Of a stretch of 64,000 nucleotides of DNA, positions 36,460 through 46,322 are shown one piece after another. The stretch covers positions 1,612,001 to 1,676,000 of the forward strand of contig CM065890.1 in the NCBI GenBank assembly GCA_033439255.1, written 5' to 3'. The notes under the pieces are model-generated. The model worked only from the letters and a program-made list of their open reading frames with translations. It was not told where the DNA came from and made no database searches. How positions within the stretch are numbered: the stretch's first letter is position 1; every line of letters begins with the position of its first letter. A program made the translations under genes and the position numbers. Source of the stretch: Hericium rajendrae. Taxonomy: Eukaryota; Basidiomycota; Agaricomycetes; Russulales; Hericiaceae.

Positions 36460-37493
36460 ATGTCTGAACGAAAAGGTAAGCTCACACATACTATCAGAAT
36501 GCATCAATTACTGACCTTTTTTCTAGTTCTCAACAAATACTTCCCCCGGATTTTGATCCGTCTCTTATACCCCGGCGCAAGGGACCAAAGAACTCTCAGC
36601 AGGTCGTCCGTCTCATGGCTCCTTTCTCAATGTAAGTCGGTTTACCTCTACTGCTTTTAATCTTTTACTAACATGTTTCCAGGCGATGCAATACATGTGG
36701 CGAGTACATCTACAAAGGCAAGAAGTTTAACGCTAGAAAGGAGACCGTGGAGGGTGAAGACTACTATGGCATCAAGATCTTCCGCTTCTATATTAAATGG
36801 TGCGTATCACTGTCAGTCGTCCTTATCGCAATGTTTCTAACCTTCATTTTCTATCACAGTACCCTATGTTCCGCCGAGATCACCTTTAAAACTGACCCGA
36901 AGAACACCGACTACACCGCCGAGCACGGTGCGTCGCGGAACTTCGAGCCATGGCGCGAAGAGAAGGAGGTTGAGGAGGAGGACCGGCTAGCCAAGCTTGA
37001 GGAGGAGGAGAACAACCCTATGAAGGCGCTCGAGAACCGACAGGTCGACTCGAAGCGCGAGATGGACATCCTCGATGCGCTGCAGGATATCCGCGCGCGC
37101 AATGCACGCAACGAGCGTATCGGGCAGGGCGTGGACATTCTTGAACGGCTTGGTGAGGAGCATGTGGAGCCGGAGGATGAGGAGCGGCGCAGGCAGGAGG
37201 AGGAAGACGAGCGGCTCGTGCGGGAGGTGTTCTCGAAGGTACCTGTAGCGTCGTCCTCACGGTCACCGTCGGGCGAGGTTGAGGCTGAGGTTGAGGAAGA
37301 GCACACCGTTTTGACGCTCAAGCGCAAGGCTGGTGACATCGAGCCGGATCTGCAGAGCTTGCTGCCTGAGGCGACGCGCGCTATGATCTCGGCAACAGCC
37401 AAGTCTGTTAAGGCGCAGGCTGCGGGTGCAAAGAAGAATTCATCGAAGTCATTAGGCATCAAGCTGGTTAAGAAGCCGAAAATCAAGACATAG
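36460..37493 (+). CDS. YJU2: Pre-mRNA splicing factor YJU2 (CWC16 / CCDC94 family)
   Basis: Exons 36460-36475, 36527-36631, 36683-36799 and 36860-37493. The protein starts MSERKVLNKYFPPDFDP, the family signature. A zinc centre is formed by [20 protein letters not shown] and the TLCSAEI cysteines; [22 protein letters not shown] follows, then a long charged coiled coil and a basic tail ([12 protein letters not shown]). YJU2 joins the spliceosome with the Prp19 complex and promotes the first splicing step. The exon 2 run TTCCCCCGGA (36,541-36,550) has five C where the conserved YFPPDF needs six, so the frame is out by one base. As the gene is essential in yeast, this is probably a sequence error. 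About 290 residues when that base is counted. Confidence 0.92.
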
Positions 37494-37992
37494 TCTGTGT
37501 ACTTTTGCATCTGTCGGGTTGTATAATGACGTTTTCTACGGACTATAATAGCATGTAATATCAGGATATACATGTGGACATACCGCGCTCTTAGATGAAA
37601 GGCTTTCGTGTCTCTGCAGCTTCTTATATACCCGAGACAAGTCACTGCCTTCGTTTCTACAAATCTTATTGTATATTTTGCGAGATCGCAACAATATTGC
37701 AGGAATGAAGAGATGGCGATAAGCAGACGAACCGCAATAGCTTTCCTTATTGGAGAGAGACATGACGTCGTCTGAGCCGGGTCACGGTCGAAAGAAGGAC
37801 ACTTGCTCCGAGCCAGGACCTGCTCGAATACTCCCCTTGTCCCAACGTCTGCCTTTACAACGTGTTTACTACCCAAGAGCGTTGATATCCTGCGCTTCTC
37901 TGATATTTCCCTAATACACCCCACAGGAACCACCTGAGGCATCTTACGCGTCACGGTACAGCAAGACCAAGACAAGCAACGCGTAGCCTACA
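37494..37992. other. Intergenic region between YJU2 and the SDS23-like gene
   Basis: About 500 bp that should hold the YJU2 terminator and the SDS23-like promoter. No further gene is seen. Confidence 0.5.
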
Positions 37993-39995
37993 ATGTCATC
38001 ACTCAGCAAGCGCATGTCCATCTCGAGCACCAGGAGCGGGCGCAGCGGACGGAGCGAGAGCCCCTTGACCCGCTTTCAGCTCGCGCCGACCACAGATAGC
38101 GAAGACTGGGTCCGGGCATGGCAGGCGACGACTGCGCGCGGTGCGTCTCGGCGTCTGCAGCGACGACAGAATATTAATTTAGCACCGGGCAGATCTGATT
38201 GATAGTCCCATCGAGGAAGTCGATGCGGAGATACGAGTGTCGAGGATGCATGCGACGTGAGTGCATTGGCTCTGCGGGTAGTGGACAAAGGAATCTGACA
38301 GCCGCAGTTGCTGCTTTCTCGAGATATACCATGTCTGGCTGCCAAGTCAAAGACGCCCGAAGATCCGCACTCCCCTTCTTCATACTTGCCGTATTCCGGT
38401 CTGTTCGACGTGAGCTTTCGTCTGCATCAGTGTTTCGGCTTATCGTGACATCCTTGGGCGCAGTTCGCCGATGTGAACGCGTTCCTTACCCTCGCTGCTA
38501 CGCGTCATACCTTCAGTCCCGAGCATCTTCGAGAGAACCCTCGTATTGCCAAGATCGTTGAAGCAGCCAAGGCGGGACATGTCCCTGTGCATCTTGTTAG
38601 CAGTATGTTACCTTCGCCTTCGGCGCTTCACACAGAGCCTAATAGCTGTTCTCAGACCTGTCAGAGAAGAATCCGCTCGCAGAAGTCGAGCATGATGCAT
38701 CGGTCATCGCCCTTCTCGGGATCTTCTCCTCAGGCAAACATCGAGGTACTTCACGTCATTTGCCATGGCAAATCACAGTACTCACCTCCCCCAGTTCTTA
38801 TCAAGTCACCAATTCGAGAGCTAGGCGGCTCTCGCTATCTCGGCATGGTTTCTGATCGCAGTCTCCTAGCGTACTTCAGCAACTTCGCACATCAAGCCTC
38901 CAGCCCGTCGTCGCCGAGACCGACTTCGCCTTCCCTTCTGTCTACTTCGCCTTCGCTTTTATCTACTTCGCCATCGCTTTTGTCCACTTCGCCATCGCTT
39001 TCGTCTACTTCGCCCTTGCTTTCGTCTACTTCGCCCTTGTCCTCTCTACCTTCATCCGCATCCAGCTTTCTCCGGTACCTGTCGAACCCGCTGAGCTCGC
39101 TGCCTCTTCCGTCGCTGAATTTGTATTGGGAAGTAGTCGCGGTAAAAGCCAGCGACAGCGTCCTTGACGCCATGAGGCGGATGAGCGAGCTCGGGGTCAG
39201 CAGCGTGGCCGTGGTGGAAGAAGAGTCTGGGACTTTACTCAGTGCAGTCAGCGTCACTGACATCGGGCAGGTCTGTCATGTTTGGTCGGTTTATCCGTTG
39301 CGGCTTGAGGTAAGCTTTGTTGCAGATTGTGGTACCTTCGCAAAGCAACCAGATTCTGTCGGCGCCACTGCACAAACTCGTTGCTAGCATCAAGGTCAGT
39401 CAATCTCATATGCAGACCTGGACATCGGTTGACGCCCACTTCCAGCTCCCACAAGGCTCAAACGACGGTGCAGATCGGTATCCAGGTACTGCTTAGCCAT
39501 GTTCTTCCCGTTTAGTTGAAGCATCTCGCCACGACAGTGTACAGCGTCTTCCCATCCTCAACGCTCGCATTCACAATGCAAAAACTGCTCGCCAGTAAGT
39601 CAATCTCTGCCGCAGCCGCGTCCCACTGACCGACCGATCGAAACAGCGAACGCCCATCGCGTCTTCGTGACCGCCGAGCCGCCAGGCTCCGCCTCGCCCT
39701 CCGCCGCAGGTGGCCTGCTCAAGACGAACCTGACCGGGATCGTCTCCATCGTCGATAGTACGTATCCCTCCTCCCGCCCTGCTTCCGCGCGCTCATGCGG
39801 TCGTGATGCAGTCCTTCCCTCTTTGCGCGCGTCGCGAATTTGCCGAACGTAGACCCGACGCGAATGCAGCGCCATCGCCGCGCGTCATCCGCAAGCTCGG
39901 GCCACTCGGGCAGCTTTGGCGATCTGGCGCGCAGCGCGTCGCGCGGGAGCATCAGCGGGATGAACATGCCCGCGCCGCGGGTGCCCAGGGAGTAG
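37993..39995 (+). CDS. SDS23: CBS-domain protein, SDS23/Moc1-like
   Basis: Eleven exons: 37993-38140, 38193-38256, 38308-38409, 38464-38602, 38656-38745, 38795-39270, 39326-39394, 39446-39485, 39538-39594, 39647-39757 and 39853-39995; about 479 residues. A serine-rich start leads to LIDSPIEEVDA, then FADVNAFLTLAATRHTF...IAKIVEAAKAGHVPVHLVS, LGMVSDRSLLAYF and VLDAMRRMSELGVSSVAVV. This is the four-CBS layout of Sds23/Moc1, cytosolic regulators of glucose response, septation and PP2A-like phosphatases in yeasts. Exon 2 changes frame near 38,229 (VDA to DTSVEDACD), one base short. The third CBS region is preceded by heptapeptide repeats encoded by a 21-bp minisatellite. AMPK-gamma (Snf4) is the other CBS family considered; the FADVNAFL block favours Sds23. 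Confidence 0.82.
38920..39045 (+). repeat. 21-bp coding minisatellite (STSPSLL heptapeptides)
   Basis: About six imperfect copies of a 21-base unit (TCTACTTCGCCTTCGCTTTT plus one base) encode STSPSLL, STSPSLS and STSPLLS. The unit keeps the reading frame. It lies in exon 6 of the SDS23-like gene, in the loop between CBS segments. Confidence 0.88.
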
Positions 39996-40239
39996 TGCGT
40001 TCGATTGGGTACTGGAACTAGGCATTATTTTACTGGGACGGACAAAATACTTACATTGCGGGGAGGAAAGTAGAACTCCGAGCTACACAATTCGATGATG
40101 TATCTTATTTTCTTTCGTGTGACTAGCAGGAAGTCACTGCGCATTAGCTTGGCGACGTATCGACAATGATGTGCTCAGAGTGCAAGGGAAATGTACCTAC
40201 TGTAGTTCTATCGAATTGTAAGGAAAGCGACTGTTCGTA

Positions 40240-41969
40240 TCAATGAAGAGAAATAGGAGATTGCCAGCCCCTCAGGCTCTCTAGATCCCGGAGATGTTCC
40301 GATGGGACTGCCTGTTTGTTAAAAACGAACTCCTCCACATCAGCAACCTTGCCTGATTCTTTCCTGGCGACAAGGCAATCAGCGATCGAGCCCAACATCC
40401 GTCTTTCCATCTCGCTGGAATTGTCTCTGTAATCCACGGTTAATGTCCTGATGCACGGAAAGGCAGAGCCGTTTCCGTCTGCCTGTGGATGCATGACCTG
40501 AATCACAGACTCCAGCGCCCCATCCTGCACAGTTAAGGTGCGAACGCCATAAAGGTGAGAAGCGAGGAGCTGAGCGGTGGGTTTGCTGAGTCTCGTCCAA
40601 TCGTTGGAGGATTCGAGAACCAGAGTCTCAACACTGTCGAAAGGCATCTGGACGAAAAGGTCGCGGAATGTCTCGTCGAACCCAGTGCGTATCGCCGGCA
40701 TCAGCAACATGTGGAAGCACATATCCGAAGAGTCCCTCTCGACGGACGTGCTAACGTAGGCGGCTATCTCGATCCGGATTGACTGCGAGATCGACAGCCC
40801 ACGCAACAGGCCGCGCGCACCGTACACCGGCCTGAGCATCGCCCCGACCCAAAAGTCTTCGAGCGCGGACGGAAAGGAGATCAGCCGCGTCTGCGTCGCA
40901 GGCGTGATTGGGAAACGATTCATGAACTCGCTCATCATGCGGACCGTATCACGAATGTGGAAATGGCGAAGATTCGTGCGAGGTGATAAGCGACGAGGAA
41001 AGGGCCGACTGGTGGGATCTGTGGAATCGGACCGCAGAGCGCTGCCGAGACGCAGATCGCGCAGATTCTCCAGAGGCTCTAAAAGAGCCAGCATTTGCGA
41101 TACGGTAAAGAACTCTGGGAAGCATGAGTTGAGATCCAATTCTGTAAGCGTCGTAGGAAAAACCGCCCCGGGCAAGGGCCTGATGCCGGTAAGTCGGAGT
41201 CGGATGAGTGTATTCGCCCTTTCAAGACAACCTGAGGGAAGGAACCCATGTATGGTACCCGACGATCGTCCTCCAGGGGAAAGCATTAAGTGCTTCAAAA
41301 CCGGCATCGGCGCCATGAGGTGTCTGGAGATTGTACTATCATGAAGCCATCTTGTAGGCATCTGTAGACGGATTTCAGATGCGCGATTGGCATGGGACAG
41401 GGCCATTGAGAGTGCATTGGGGGGATTATCTCCGTCCGACTCCGCAGTTACACGGTACTTGATCACTATCGGCAGTGGCTTGCTGCGTTGCAGCATGATC
41501 GCCGTTACGTCTGGGTGTACCAATGAAATGCCTTCCCAGAGGTGCGGCGTACTGATGGCAATTGTGCGCCAGCACTTGCATATGTGCATAATGACGATCC
41601 ATGTACGACTGAAGTTGAAACCGTCGAAGTCGAAGACGTCATGGTATTTGGAGGGGCGTGACCGGGAGGTGATGATGATCTCGTAGAAGATCGCGACCAT
41701 GACGTCTGTGGGGAACCACATGTTGATTGGGGCATACGCGTTGCGTTTTGCGCGTAGGTTGAGAGCATATTCTGAAGATGAGCCCGACGGGATATCTTCA
41801 ATTTCAGCATCGATGGCCAGCTGAGCAGCAGTGCATTCGCTAACGCTCAGCCGGGGACGGTTTGGCTGTTTCGGAGAATCTATGGTGGCCTTCAAATAAC
41901 CAACCTGATTCAGACTTCGATAGTCAAGATGAAAGAGGGAAACAAGCTTACTACGTCGACATTATGCAT
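40240..41969 (-). CDS. F-box/leucine-rich protein, cluster copy 1 (open frame)
   Basis: A 551-codon frame carries NMWFPTDVMVAIFYEI...HICKCWRTIAISTPHLWEGISLV, the F-box start of agaricomycete F-box proteins, then leucine-rich segments and the cluster's shared block LRPVYGARGLLRGLS and tail LRDLESLRGWQSP. Such proteins hold targets for SCF ubiquitin ligase. The two sister copies start MDS at a position where this copy has IDS (ATA at 41883-41881). A small upstream exon, ATG CAT AAT GTC GAC (41969-41955), joined to 41904, restores a start in frame (MHNVDVGYLKATIDSP). This is the only cluster copy without an internal break. Confidence 0.75.
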
Positions 41970-42349
41970 GGCCGTTGAAGGAATGACCCGCACCGTTGGG
42001 CTGGAGTAAATTGTTAGATTAGCGTCTCGAGCTTGACACCTTATACCATTCGACCCTGAGGCCTGTACAGCCTGCACGGGCTATGTACATAGGGTCGTCA
42101 CAGTATCGCTGATGATATGCAGTACGGAGGGTTTCACGGTAATGATACATATGTGGTGGTGGAAGTCTTGTGCCAAACGTTTTGAGTAATTCGAGGATGA
42201 TGCGATGCAGAGTGACGCCGGCCGAACCAACGACTTCCGGCCTGTGAGTCTTCGAGAGGCACCTAGTAAGTATACAGGATTCGACTTCAACTTTCGTTAT
42301 CTCAGGGTTGTCTATCTGACCTGCGACCGCCTGCGTCGACCGACGAAAT

Positions 42350-42640
42350 CCCTTGCCAGAGGCACGGCGTAGCGATCACGCGCCAGACTTGAACAACGAG
42401 GTGATGGCGACGCATTGTCGGCTGAAGTCGTGAGTTTTAAAACCTTCTTTAGGGACCAACATGCACTGGCGTCTGACGACAATCTCGACGAATATCGTGG
42501 CTATGAGTTCTCCTGAAAACCACGTGTTGATCAGAGCGTATGCGCTGGGTCGTGCATACAATATGCGGACCAATTCGGAAAATACTTCGGGCGCGCTTTC
42601 AGTCTCCTTGGCCTACTGGACAGCAACGCATTTGTGAAGG
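42350..42640 (-). pseudogene. F-box cluster copy 3, N-terminal fragment
   Basis: A short stretch encodes ARPSAYALINTWFSGELIATIFVEIVVRRQCML...FKTHDFSRQCVAI, matching the F-box start of the neighbouring copies (RNAYALINAWFPPELMAAIFHEIV). The rest of the gene is absent, so it is a truncated relic downstream of the copy 2 tail. Confidence 0.7.
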
Positions 42641-42758
42641 CTTGGCCAGGTACAATGGGAGTTGAGATTGACGAGTTTAAGGATGGAGAAAAGCTCTATT
42701 TGATTTACATGGTAAGAAAGAACCATTGACACCTGCAATAACTTACTTTAATTCACCA

Positions 42759-43408
42759 TTATCCAGTTACAGCCGCAGGAGAGTCAATAGGAAGAGGAGG
42801 GCTCTCCCAACTCCTCAGACTCTCAATATCCTGCAAGAGTTCTGGTGGGGCTCTGCAACCATTAATCATCAACTCCTCCAAGTCGGTAGCCTTGCCCGAT
42901 TGCTTCCTGGCAACCAGACAATCGACAATTGGGTGCAACACATCCTTGTTCACCTTTCTCGGACCATATCCGTCATGCACTATCAAAGAACAGAGAGCCG
43001 GGAAGCCAGGACCGTGTTCATCGGTCTGTGGTTGCATGACCCGAAGCATGGACTTCAGCACATCGATCTCCACCCACAGCGTGCGGACACCGGAAACATG
43101 AGAAGCGAGAAGCTGAGCCATAATCTCGGCGAGTTCCAAATGGTCGTCGGGCGATTCAATTACCAGCGTCTCGACGCCGTCCAGCGGGATCGCCTTGCAC
43201 AGGTCGCGCAGTGTTTCGTCCGGCGGGAAGATAAAGTCGTCGTCCGGCAGCACGAACAGGCGAAAGCAGATATCCGTTTCCGAGGGCGTGAGAGATGCGC
43301 TAGCGTAGCCTATAATCGTGATCCCATATGCAAATGAGAGCAACAGATGGCGCAGGAGGCCCCGTGCGCCGTACACGGGCCGGAGCACCTCCCCAAAGCG
43401 AACGTCTT
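42759..43408 (-). pseudogene. F-box cluster copy 2, C-terminal half
   Basis: This half starts at FSDEDVRFGEVLRPVYGARGLLRHLLLS at the edge of the inserted element and ends in LQDIESLRSWESPPLPIDSPAAVTG at 42759. It includes leucine-rich segments like IPLDGVETLVIES and LLASHVSGVRTLWVE. It is the missing tail of the gene whose N-terminal half lies at 46323-47341. The two halves are separated by the 2.9-kb inverted-repeat element. Confidence 0.82.
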
Positions 43409-43423
43409 CATCAGAAAAATGTG
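43409..43423 (+). repeat. Left terminal inverted repeat
   Basis: CATCAGAAAAATGTG, the exact reverse complement of 46308-46322. Confidence 0.88.
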
Positions 43424-43690
43424 TAAGTGGTACATAGCTCTATAAAGTCTACATAGATCTCCTAGCTCCATAGCACTGCCCTTTTCTCTATAGCCAGCAT
43501 AGCCAAAGGGAGGTGCTATGTAGTGCTATAGAGTTGAAGAGCAATGCTATGAAGTACTATCATAGCTATCATAGCTGACTATGCAACTACCATAGTATGT
43601 CTAGCTATCAAGACTATCAGAACTATACCATTGACATATGCTATATTCAATAGATAGACTTGGTACATCTATCTAAGATCCAAAAGCTAT
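43424..43690. repeat. Left subterminal CATAGC/GCTATG array
   Basis: Many short words CATAG, CTATG, TATAG and AGCTATCA in both orientations (for example GTGCTATGTAGTGCTATAG and CATAGCTATCATAGCTGACTATG), at roughly 8-20 base spacing. Subterminal motif arrays are transposase-binding sites in several DNA-transposon families; that role is inferred here. Confidence 0.75.
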
Positions 43691-44119
43691 TAGTACTATA
43701 TAAATTGCAATTGAATTATAAAGCTCAGTTAACTTATGAAGTAAACTTGATAAGATCTATACATTTTATCACAAAATAAACATAAATTTTATTTGTTATC
43801 TCAACAAGCTTGCATTGCATTAATCAATTTATATTGTATTATAATAACTACTATATAATAATATAGATACCATATAATATTTACAATGATAACTTACAAA
43901 AGAAAAATGACAATTATATATTCAGAGTCTATCAAAAACAAAATTAAGACATAAGTTAGAAGTATCAGAGAACATTATCAAATGACTTACAATCACCAAA
44001 ATAACACACAACTATAACAAGAAAAAGCGAAAATATAATCTAAAAAACTAAGAACATTAAGTATTAGTCAACAAAGACAGAAGAGAATTGACTCACAGAA
44101 TGCTAAAAGACATGAAATA

Positions 44120-44245
44120 AAAGGAACGAGCGAGACATAAGAAACAACGAATAAGAAGCGAGAAACAACGAAGAAGAAGCGAGAAACGACGAGCGAGACA
44201 TGAGAAACGACGAGCGAGAGACAAAAGACGAGAGACGAGACATGA
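44120..44245 (+). repeat. Purine-rich minisatellite inside the element
   Basis: Imperfect tandem copies built on GAGAAACGACGAGCGAGAC and AAGAAACAACGAATAAGAAGC make an almost pure purine plus C strand of about 125 bp. Opposite-strand frames are long only because of the repeat. Confidence 0.7.
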
Positions 44246-44739
44246 TGGAGGTTGGAGAAAGAGAGAGGATGCGCGTCGTGCGAGGGTTATATAGGTGAGC
44301 TCGGCTTTGCCCGGCGGAGCCCCAAATGTGGCTGCCGGGACCCGGCCCGGGCACCGTGTCAGACGCCAAGTCCCAGATCTCATTAATTTCGTTCCGCTTT
44401 CCAGTAGCTTATAGTACATAAGTTAGAGATGTAGCACATTCGATCGAATGATATTTGCAAGCGCTATATACTCTAGTTTTTTCTGGAATTGTTGCGATTT
44501 TATTTGCTTTGCTAAGTTCGAAAACATTCGAACGCGCGGCCGTTCGGTGGCTGAAGCACCGAAGTCGCATCGTTCGACTTGACTCCACTACCATTCACTA
44601 CGTCCTCTCGCGTCTTATTCTTCTCTTCCCTCGTCGCTCCTCAAGTCGAAGGTCGGAAGGGCTTGGTAGCAGCTGGAAGGGGCACAAGGTAAGTAAATAA
44701 AGTCTCCTGTCCTTGAAGTCGTGCTAATCTCGAGGGTAC

Positions 44740-45910
44740 CACTCGTTATCGAGCGGTACTCTCGTTTCTTTTCGTTGTTTCACTACTCCCCGCGACACCC
44801 CACCATCTTCGACACCCCGCCGCTCCTCTCGCACGTCCGCACCTCTTTCCATCACCCGCACCTTCGACAACGCCCGCCCCCACGTACGACTGCGTGTGTC
44901 CGCGCATCACCCCGTGCAGAGGCTCTGCTCTGCCCCTGCGGGCCTCCCGCAGCCCGTGCCCCCTCGCGCGCCGACGACCAATGGCCCCGTCAACGCCCGA
45001 CCACTGCTCCACCTGCCCCCGCCTGTCCGCGCACACGGCCGCGCATGACAGCGCCAGCACATGGCCATGCCCGCCTGTGCCAGCGGACGGCGCGGCACGG
45101 TCGTGCCAGCATACGCAAACCAGTACACAGCGTGCCCACGCCGGTCCACGGCCCCACCTGCGCCCGCATGTACACGCATACGCACGCACGTTCGCGCATG
45201 TCAGCGCCAGTGCATGAGCGCGCACGCCTGCGCCAGTGCACGGACCCGTGCGCACGGCCCCATCAACACCGGCCTCTTGCGCACGCAAGCCCACACACTC
45301 GCGTCCCCGCACGACAGTGCCAGGGCCACGACGCGCACGTTGTGCAGAGCCCCACCCCGCCCCGCACGGATCCAACGAGCTACCCACGGCCGCAGCCCGC
45401 GCACGAGCCAAGCAGGTCGCGTGCGATCCGCATGCCTCGCGCACAACCCCAACAGCACATGCACGCTGGCTAACACATGCTCCCGATTGCCCCGCGCCCG
45501 CTCACCATCCAACTACGTGCGCCCGCCGCGGATCCCGCGCGCACGGCCACACATCCATGGACAGTGCCCGCACGCCCGCGCCTGTCCCCATCAGCACGTG
45601 CCTGCCTGTGCACGCCTTCGCCTGCGTCGGATTGCGTGCGCACGCCCGCGCATGCCAGAAACGGTGGGTACCTGCGTTATCCCCCCCCACCGGCGCACGA
45701 TCTCCACGCTGTGGCAATGGCATGTCCTCGCCCCTGCGATGTCACCGTTGCTGCGCCGCCTTTCTCGCGTCGCGCACCCTGCACGCCATCTCTCCCGCGA
45801 CTCATGCCCCGCGCTGGCGCGTACAAGGCGGACACGTGTAACGTGTCCGGCGCCATCTCGGCTTGCGTGTGCGGGGCTCTCAGTCCCACGCATAGCTCAT
45901 GCGCATGTCG
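44740..45910. other. GC-rich, low-T core of the inverted-repeat element
   Basis: About 1.2 kb dominated by CGC, GCAC, CCCGC and GCACGC words, with few T or A runs. Several frames on both strands stay open for 70-300 codons, but their products are arginine/proline/alanine/histidine mixtures without a family, as expected from composition alone. I judge it non-coding low-complexity DNA. Confidence 0.6.
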
Positions 45911-46019
45911 GCGACAGCATGCACACGACGATCAAATGTATCCTAGTGTCATGCTACTTCGTATACTATACATTGCAGTGCTTTGATCTCATGTAATACC
46001 TTATTTTTGAAATACAATG

Positions 46020-46307
46020 ACTCTATATGAACTATAGATTGTATAGCAGCCTGAGATTCCATAGCAGCCTTATGAAGCTGTATAATGAACATAGCCTCTA
46101 TAGCATACATAGAGGGATACTAAAACCATATAGGTTACATAGCAGACATAGTAGTGTGTTATTGCTATGTAGTACTACATAGCTATCACCCATGGCTATG
46201 ACAGCTATGACAGCTATGATAGCTCTGTATAGTTGTGTGGCCCAACTACATAGCAGTCATAGCACTATGGAAGCAAACATAGCATTGGCTGGTAGCTATG
46301 TAGATTT
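46020..46307. repeat. Right subterminal CATAGC/GCTATG array
   Basis: About twenty copies of CATAGC, GCTATG and close variants (for example ATGGCTATGACAGCTATGA) occur in the last 290 bp before the right inverted repeat, mirroring the left array. Confidence 0.78.
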
Positions 46308-46322
46308 CACATTTTTCTGATG
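46308..46322 (+). repeat. Right terminal inverted repeat
   Basis: CACATTTTTCTGATG, the exact reverse complement of the left end at 43409-43423. Confidence 0.88.

Larger units (their letters stand above)
43409..46322. mobile_element. Unclassified DNA transposon, 2,914 bp, non-autonomous
   Basis: The element interrupts an F-box gene exactly. Its ends are perfect 15-bp inverted repeats (CATCAGAAAAATGTG at 43409-43423 and its complement at 46308-46322), extending imperfectly to about 31 bp (..TACATAGCT). The flanks show TT on both sides (43407-43408, 46323-46324), or TTC if the first base of the left end is counted as target. Inside are CATAGC/GCTATG arrays near both ends, an AT-rich left arm, a purine-rich minisatellite and a GC-rich core. 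No transposase is seen. Subterminal arrays and a 2-3 bp duplication recall CACTA/EnSpm-like elements, but the ends are not CACTA, so the family is open. Confidence 0.8.

Noticed and set aside
37993-39995. AMPK gamma subunit (Snf4)
   Set aside because: CBS motifs are shared, but the FADVNAFLTLAATRHTF and AKAGHVPVHLVS blocks and the serine-rich ends fit Sds23/Moc1 better.
43409-43423. A possible CRISPR-like or palindromic repeat locus at the ends of the F-box halves
   Set aside because: Only two copies exist, in inverted orientation at the two ends of an insertion. This is a terminal inverted repeat.
44721-45996. Long overlapping frames on both strands (250, 311 and 232 codons) in the GC-rich core
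   Set aside because: The products are arginine/proline/alanine/histidine mixtures with no domain, no splice or start logic and equal openness in several frames. This follows from low T content.
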